Part shown: one piece after another, positions 52,677 through 58,807 of the stretch
Layout: each line of letters begins with the position of its first letter
Numbering within the stretch: position 1 is the stretch's first letter
Assembly (NCBI GenBank): GCA_004210455.1
Contig: SEFA01000035.1
Span: 1 to 58,807, forward strand
Direction of reading: 5' to 3'
Origin: Rubrivivax sp.
Lineage (GTDB): Bacteria > Pseudomonadota > Gammaproteobacteria > Burkholderiales > Burkholderiaceae_C
Length of the DNA stretch: 58,807 nucleotides
Translations under genes and position numbers: made by a program
The notes under the pieces: model-generated
What the model was told of the DNA's origin: nothing
Seen by the model: only the letters and a program-made list of their open reading frames with translations
Databases searched by the model: none

Positions 52677-53020
52677 GTCTCACGCGGGGCTTCCGGATCC
52701 TCCGCCTCGTAAGTGTCGATGAGCAGCCGCTCAACCTCCTCCTGCGACACGAATTCGCCCCGAAGCCCTTGAAGCAAACTCTCTTCAGAGGCGCGGTAGT
52801 CAATGGTCCGAGGATTGGTGGGGTCGGCGAATTCCGGGGAATTCCGGAACAGCATCTCGCGGATCATCTGGTCGACCAGATCATCCATCTTGAAATGGAC
52901 TTCCGCAGCAAACGCCTCCAACTGCTGCTTGAGCTCCGCGTCGATGCGGACGGTCAAGATATTGGGGTTGGTATCGGTCATAGGCGGACTGAAGTCGATG
53001 CGCTTTAGGACAGCGTTCAT
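52673..53020 (-). CDS. Ribbon-helix-helix antitoxin (CopG-like)
   Basis: The 115-residue protein has a ribbon-helix-helix N-terminal domain (ILTVRIDAELKQQLEAFAAE) and a longer acidic tail (EEVERLLIDTYEAEDPEAP) of the sort that neutralises a ParE toxin. It is expressed first and its stop overlaps the toxin start. The ATG at 53020 is used; an internal ATG at 52981 would also leave the whole DNA-binding domain. It probably autoregulates the operon. Confidence 0.8.
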   Translation of the reverse strand: MNAVLKRIDFSPPMTDTNPNILTVRIDAELKQQLEAFAAEVHFKMDDLVDQMIREMLFRNSPEFADPTNPRTIDYRASEESLLQGLRGEFVSQEEVERLLIDTYEAEDPEAPRET

Positions 53021-53304
53021 TCTGCACCTGCACTTTCCAATGAAGAGGGATGCAGGATTCTGAGAAGCAGTTGGACCGGTCGGGATCGAGCCAGAGCCAA
53101 AAACAACTCGGACAAGTCGGTCGATCGCGAAAGACGATCACTTTGAGCCAGCCCCGGCGGCGACACGGCGGCGCGGTTCGTCCACCCCGTAGTTCCCCGC
53201 CCTGACCAAAGGCACCCCACGGACCGCGGGGCACAATCCCCGCGCACCGCCCCGCACGGCCACAAGCCGAACGGGGCGGCTTCCCGACTCCAGGAGCACA
53301 TCGC

Positions 53305-55506
<2,202 letters not shown>

Positions 55507-55563
55507 GGCCTGCGTGCGGCGACAGGCGCGCGGGTCGCGCCTGTTCACCCGAGACGCGGAAAT

Positions 55564-55613
55564 GGGCGCAAATTCCGGCCACTTGTTTGGCCGGATTTGC
55601 GCCCTGTTCTTTT
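55564..55613 (+). terminator. Intrinsic terminator after the prolyl oligopeptidase gene
   Basis: GGGCGCAAATTCCGGCC is followed by ACTTGTTT and GGCCGGATTTGCGCCC, giving a 16-17 bp stem with one bulged base, and then by TGTTCTTTT. It is 57 bp after the stop codon and is a textbook rho-independent terminator for that gene. Confidence 0.85.
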
Positions 55614-55925
55614 CGTCTCGGATGCTTTGCCAAAGGCGATGATGCGAAGCATGACGACACGCCGCACGCCCGCCAGCCCGCAGTCCACGCTCCCGCGTCC
55701 CTGCCTGCACCCCTGCCCGCCCCCCGGCCCGCATTCGTGCTCGGCCAGCCCGGCCCCGGCGACGGTTCCGCCCGCGCGGGCCTGAATCCCCCACGATCTT
55801 TCGCGCCCAGGCCGCGTCCCCTAGCGGGTCGCCCCATGGCCGGCGCGCACGCGCTTCCCCTTTCGCCACGCCGCAGCGCCACGCCCCCAGCAGTCGGGAC
55901 GTTCAGGCGGCGTCACAGCGCACTT
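55614..55925 (+). ncRNA. Possible small RNA or untranslated transcript between two terminators
   Basis: This 312-bp stretch lies after the oligopeptidase terminator and before a second strong terminator. It holds only poor open frames (proline/arginine-rich, no ribosome binding site). Since the second terminator needs a transcript to end, something may start within the stretch, or it could be an argJ-related leader. I recognise no known RNA family. The evidence is position only. Confidence 0.25.
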
Positions 55926-55960
55926 GCCCGGCCCTCTCACGAGGGACCGGGCTTTTTTTC
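55926..55960 (+). terminator. Orphan intrinsic terminator upstream of argJ
   Basis: GCCCGGCCCTC, loop TCAC and GAGGGACCGGGC, followed by seven T's and a C (55953-55960), give a strong hairpin with a U-run. It is 420 bp beyond the oligopeptidase stop, which already has its own terminator, and 120 bp upstream of argJ. What it terminates is not clear. Confidence 0.85.
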
Positions 55961-56079
55961 GTCGCGCCAGGCTCGCGCCGTGGTCGCCGTCCGGTCGCGC
56001 AACGACTCCTACAATCCCGCGCATCCGTCCCGGGCGCGTCGACTGCCCGTTGAGTCCATCCCCTTTTCGATCTAACGCC

Positions 56080-57309
56080 ATGCCCGTCAACCTGACCGCT
56101 CCCGATCCGCAATCCCTGCTGCCCGTGCCGGGCGTGCGCCTGGGCGTCACGATGGCGGGGGTGCGCAAGGCCAACCGCCGCGACCTGACCGTGATCTCGC
56201 TCGACGAAGGCGCCAGCGTCGCCGGCGTCTTCACCGCCAACCGCTTCTGCGCCGCGCCGGTGCAGGTCTGCCGCGAGCACCTCGCCGCCGGCACCGAGAT
56301 CCGCGCCATCGTCATCAACACGGGCAACGCCAACGCCGGGACCGGCGCCGACGGCCTGGCCCGCGCGCGCCAGACCTGCGACGCGCTTGCCGCCGAACTG
56401 AAGCTCGATCCGAAGCAGGTGCTGCCGTTCTCGACCGGCGTCATCATGGAAACGCTGCCGGTGGACCGCATCGTCGCCGGTCTGCCGGCCGCGATCGCCG
56501 CCCTGAAGGCCGACAACTGGGGCGAGGCCGCCGCCGGCATCATGACCACGGACACCCTGCCCAAGGCCTGCTCGAAGCAGGTCACGATCGGCGGCAGGAC
56601 GGTGACCGTCTCCGGCGTCTCCAAGGGCGCCGGCATGATCCGCCCCAACATGGCGACGATGCTCGGTTTCGTCGCCACCGACGCGGTCCTCGCGCCGGAG
56701 CTGCTGCAGCCGCTGGTCAAGGAAGCCGCGGACCTGTCCTTCAACCGCATCACGATCGACGGCGACACCTCGACGAACGACTCGTTCGTGCTGATCGCGA
56801 CGCATCAGGCGGGCCACGACCGCATCACCTCGCTGACCAGCGCCGAAGGCCGCGCGCTGCGCGACGCGGTGGTGGCGGTGTCGCAGCAGCTCGCGCAGGC
56901 GATCGTGCGCGACGGCGAAGGCGCGACCAAGTTCATCTCGGTCGTCGTCGAGGGCGGCAAGGACGAGGACGAGTGCCGCAAGGCGGCCTACGCGATCGCG
57001 CACTCGCCGCTGGTCAAGACCGCGTTCTTCGCCAGCGACCCCAACCTCGGTCGCATCCTGGCGGCGGTCGGTTATGCCGGCATCGACGACCTCGACCAGA
57101 GCCTGATCGACCTGCACCTGGACGACGTCCACGTCGTGACGCAGGGCGGCCGCCGTCCCGAGTACAAGGAAGAGGACGGACAGCGTGTCATGAAGCAGAG
57201 CGAGATCACCGTGCGCGTCGGCCTGAACCGCGGTCCGGCGCAGACCACGGTCTGGACCTGCGACTTCAGCCACGAGTACGTGACGATCAACGCCGATTAC
57301 CGGTCCTGA
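56080..57309 (+). CDS. argJ: Bifunctional ornithine acetyltransferase / N-acetylglutamate synthase
   Basis: This 409-residue enzyme moves the acetyl group from N-acetylornithine to glutamate and, in bifunctional forms, also makes N-acetylglutamate from acetyl-CoA, in arginine synthesis. The autocleavage motif is [16 protein letters not shown] with nucleophile Thr193. Other family motifs are [39 protein letters not shown] and [12 protein letters not shown] at 56080 gives the normal length; the frame upstream crosses the terminator. TACAAT at 56010-56015 is a possible -10. Confidence 0.97.
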   Translation: MPVNLTAPDPQSLLPVPGVRLGVTMAGVRKANRRDLTVISLDEGASVAGVFTANRFCAAPVQVCREHLAAGTEIRAIVINTGNANAGTGADGLARARQTCDALAAELKLDPKQVLPFSTGVIMETLPVDRIVAGLPAAIAALKADNWGEAAAGIMTTDTLPKACSKQVTIGGRTVTVSGVSKGAGMIRPNMATMLGFVATDAVLAPELLQPLVKEAADLSFNRITIDGDTSTNDSFVLIATHQAGHDRITSLTSAEGRALRDAVVAVSQQLAQAIVRDGEGATKFISVVVEGGKDEDECRKAAYAIAHSPLVKTAFFASDPNLGRILAAVGYAGIDDLDQSLIDLHLDDVHVVTQGGRRPEYKEEDGQRVMKQSEITVRVGLNRGPAQTTVWTCDFSHEYVTINADYRS

Positions 57310-58761
57310 TCAGAAGTCGACCGCGCGCGTCCCGCGGATGCCGCGGGCCAGCAGGGTGGCGTTGATCAGCTGCGCTTCCTCGCGGCTGCCGAAGGGCCAC
57401 ACGGCCGCGCGCCAGCCTTCCTTCGTCTGGAAGACGCCGCCGCTGAGCGACGCGCCGCCGGTGGTCTGCCCGACCATCTCGCGCATGCGCGCCAGCGCCG
57501 CCTCGGCGTCGGCCTTGGACTTGTAGGGCGCACCGACCAGGGCCACCACCTTCGCGCCGGGCGTGGCCGGATCGCGTTTCATCAGGCTGCTCAGGCCGGT
57601 CTCGTCGACGGCCACGCGGCTGCCGTCCGCCGCCGAGCTGCCGGGCATCGCGGCCTCCGCCCTGCCGTCGGCCTTGCCATCGACCGCCTTGCCGTCGTCG
57701 GCCCTGCCGCTGCCCGCCTTGACGGCGTCAGCCGTGGCGGCTGCGGCCTGCTCCGTGTCCCGCTGGGCGCGCCCGACGCCGCTGTGCAGCGACGGACGGA
57801 TGCTGGGGATCGCCGAACTCGCCGGGGCTGAAGCCGTCGGCGCTTGCTCGGCAGGCGCCGAGGCGGCCGCGCTCGCACCGGACGCCGCTTCCGTCGCGGC
57901 CGCCGTTGCAGAAGCCGCCGAGGCCGCTTCTGCGGCAGCGGACGTGGCCAAGGCCTGCAACGCCGCTTCCGACGCCGCCCGGGCGGCAGCCGCCGCCGAC
58001 GCGGCCGAAGCCGCCTCCGCCGCCGCCTGCGCGGCGAGGGCCTGTTCCGAGGGCTTGGACGACGGCCACAGCGCCCAGATCGCCGCGATCAGCACCAGGA
58101 CCGCGATGCAACCGGCCACGCCCAGCCGTGCCGGATCCAGCGCGCGTTGTCCGAGTACCTGGTCGCGACGCCCCACCAGCACGCGGCGACGGGCCGGGCC
58201 CGCATCGAAAGCGGCGCTCAGCAGCACCAATTCCATCGGCCATGCACCAGCCTGGTTCGCCTCCGCGGCCAGGGCGCGTTCGTCGATGTCGACGCGGCGC
58301 AGCGGCAGTTCGTCGGGGGCGGTGGTGAAACCGTTATCCAGGGCCATCGCGGCCACCGCCGCGGTCTTCAGGCCGGGAATGAATTCGTCGATCCACGCCG
58401 GGCGCGGGCCCGGACGCGCGACCTTGCGCTGCCACGGCAGGCGACGCTTTGCCGGCGCAGGCGTCGCCGTGGCGTCGATGGCGGCGCCCGCTTCGAGGCT
58501 GGGCTCCCTGGGCAGCGCCTGCGCCATGAAGGGCAGCGCGACCGCGCCGACCGTGTGGACGTCGGCGATGCCCAGACGCCGCGCCAGCGGATGCCTGTTG
58601 TGCCAGTTCACCAGCAACCAGGCGACGACGTCCGGCGACGGCCCTTCCCACGGCGCGGCGGGCGCGGCAGGCGCGGCGGCAGGCGCCGACGCCTCGCCGG
58701 CGGGCGGGGCGGTCGGATCGACGTCGGGCGAGGCGGGGGTATCGTCCATGGCGCCGGCCAT
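57310..58761 (-). CDS. SPOR-domain membrane protein
   Basis: The 483-residue protein has an N-terminal region with proline/alanine-rich start and conserved segment (VAWLLVNWHNRHPLARRLGI), a single membrane segment (VAGCIAVLVLIAAIWALWPS near residue 225), a long alanine-rich, repetitive linker (about 240-350) and a C-terminal SPOR domain (VVALVGAPYKSKADAEAALA to about GWRAAVWPFGSREEAQLI). SPOR domains bind glycan strands stripped of peptides at division sites. The protein is probably anchored in the inner membrane with the SPOR domain in the periplasm. ATG at 58761 or 58749 are both possible. It abuts argJ convergently. Confidence 0.8.
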   Translation of the reverse strand: MAGAMDDTPASPDVDPTAPPAGEASAPAAAPAAPAAPWEGPSPDVVAWLLVNWHNRHPLARRLGIADVHTVGAVALPFMAQALPREPSLEAGAAIDATATPAPAKRRLPWQRKVARPGPRPAWIDEFIPGLKTAAVAAMALDNGFTTAPDELPLRRVDIDERALAAEANQAGAWPMELVLLSAAFDAGPARRRVLVGRRDQVLGQRALDPARLGVAGCIAVLVLIAAIWALWPSSKPSEQALAAQAAAEAASAASAAAAARAASEAALQALATSAAAEAASAASATAAATEAASGASAAASAPAEQAPTASAPASSAIPSIRPSLHSGVGRAQRDTEQAAAATADAVKAGSGRADDGKAVDGKADGRAEAAMPGSSAADGSRVAVDETGLSSLMKRDPATPGAKVVALVGAPYKSKADAEAALARMREMVGQTTGGASLSGGVFQTKEGWRAAVWPFGSREEAQLINATLLARGIRGTRAVDF

Positions 58762-58807
58762 TGTGCGTCAGCGCCCGCGGCGCCGATCGCGGCGGGACCG
58801 GGGTGAA

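Noticed and set aside
55587-56075. 162-codon open frame before argJ
   Set aside because: It crosses a strong terminator, has no ribosome binding site and is proline/arginine-rich without conserved features.

Overview
This window is GC-rich DNA with codons that almost always end in G or C. The gene content is that of a plant- or soil-associated betaproteobacterium of order Burkholderiales, and I would guess a Roseateles/Mitsuaria/Pelomonas-like lineage. The reasons are two Bug-type solute receptors, a Burkholderiales-style purine cluster with PuuD and a UraD-AllC fusion, a full pectin locus, a secreted GH18 protein, and REP palindromes of the CCCTCTCCCGC type. This assignment is an inference from gene content. 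I saw no rRNA, tRNA, CRISPR array or insertion sequence.

Layout. 1-184: a 73-bp-arm perfect inverted repeat that is also the 3' end of an open frame entering from outside the window. 0.3-6.7 kb: guanine deaminase, a LysR regulator and xanthine dehydrogenase XdhAB. 6.7-16.8 kb: mixed housekeeping and secreted genes (DUF2339 membrane protein, PhyH-like dioxygenase, metalloprotease lipoprotein, GH18-CBM6 protein, small secreted protein, GFA protein, HDOD protein, FNR/Crp-family regulator with an FNR-like box). 16.9-25.4 kb: a D-glucarate catabolic operon on the minus strand (Bug receptor, GudD, Bug receptor, GarL, GarR, glycerate 2-kinase) and its probable GntR/FadR-type regulator, with a putative toxin-antitoxin pair between the operon and the regulator.

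25.5-41.7 kb: a pectin locus. A long minus-strand operon runs kduI-kduD-togM-togN-togA-togB-ogl-(pectinesterase/pectate lyase fusion)-kdgR. Divergently, kdgF, a large TonB-dependent receptor and a CE12 pectin acetylesterase run on the plus strand, with convergent kdgK. Together they deacetylate, demethylate and cleave pectin outside the cytoplasm, import oligogalacturonides through the outer and inner membranes, and convert them to 2-keto-3-deoxy-6-phosphogluconate. The KDPG aldolase is not in the window. Two similar palindromes (36196-36210 and 41707-41721) probably mark the KdgR operator.

41.8-49.5 kb: purine (urate) catabolism, with puuD, xdhC, uraH, a GntR regulator, puuE, a uraD-allC fusion and an M20 hydrolase. 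A 14-bp palindrome containing GTGTATACAC lies in front of uraH/gntR and recurs in front of puuD, so it is the likely operator of this GntR protein. XdhC sits here, about 37 kb from XdhAB, so guanine-to-urate and urate-to-allantoate steps are split over both ends of the window. 49.6-58.8 kb: a DUF2946 protein with a TonB-dependent receptor (possibly metal-related), a ParE/ribbon-helix-helix toxin-antitoxin pair, a prolyl oligopeptidase, a 570-bp intergenic region with two intrinsic terminators and possibly an unannotated small RNA, argJ, and a SPOR-domain membrane protein.
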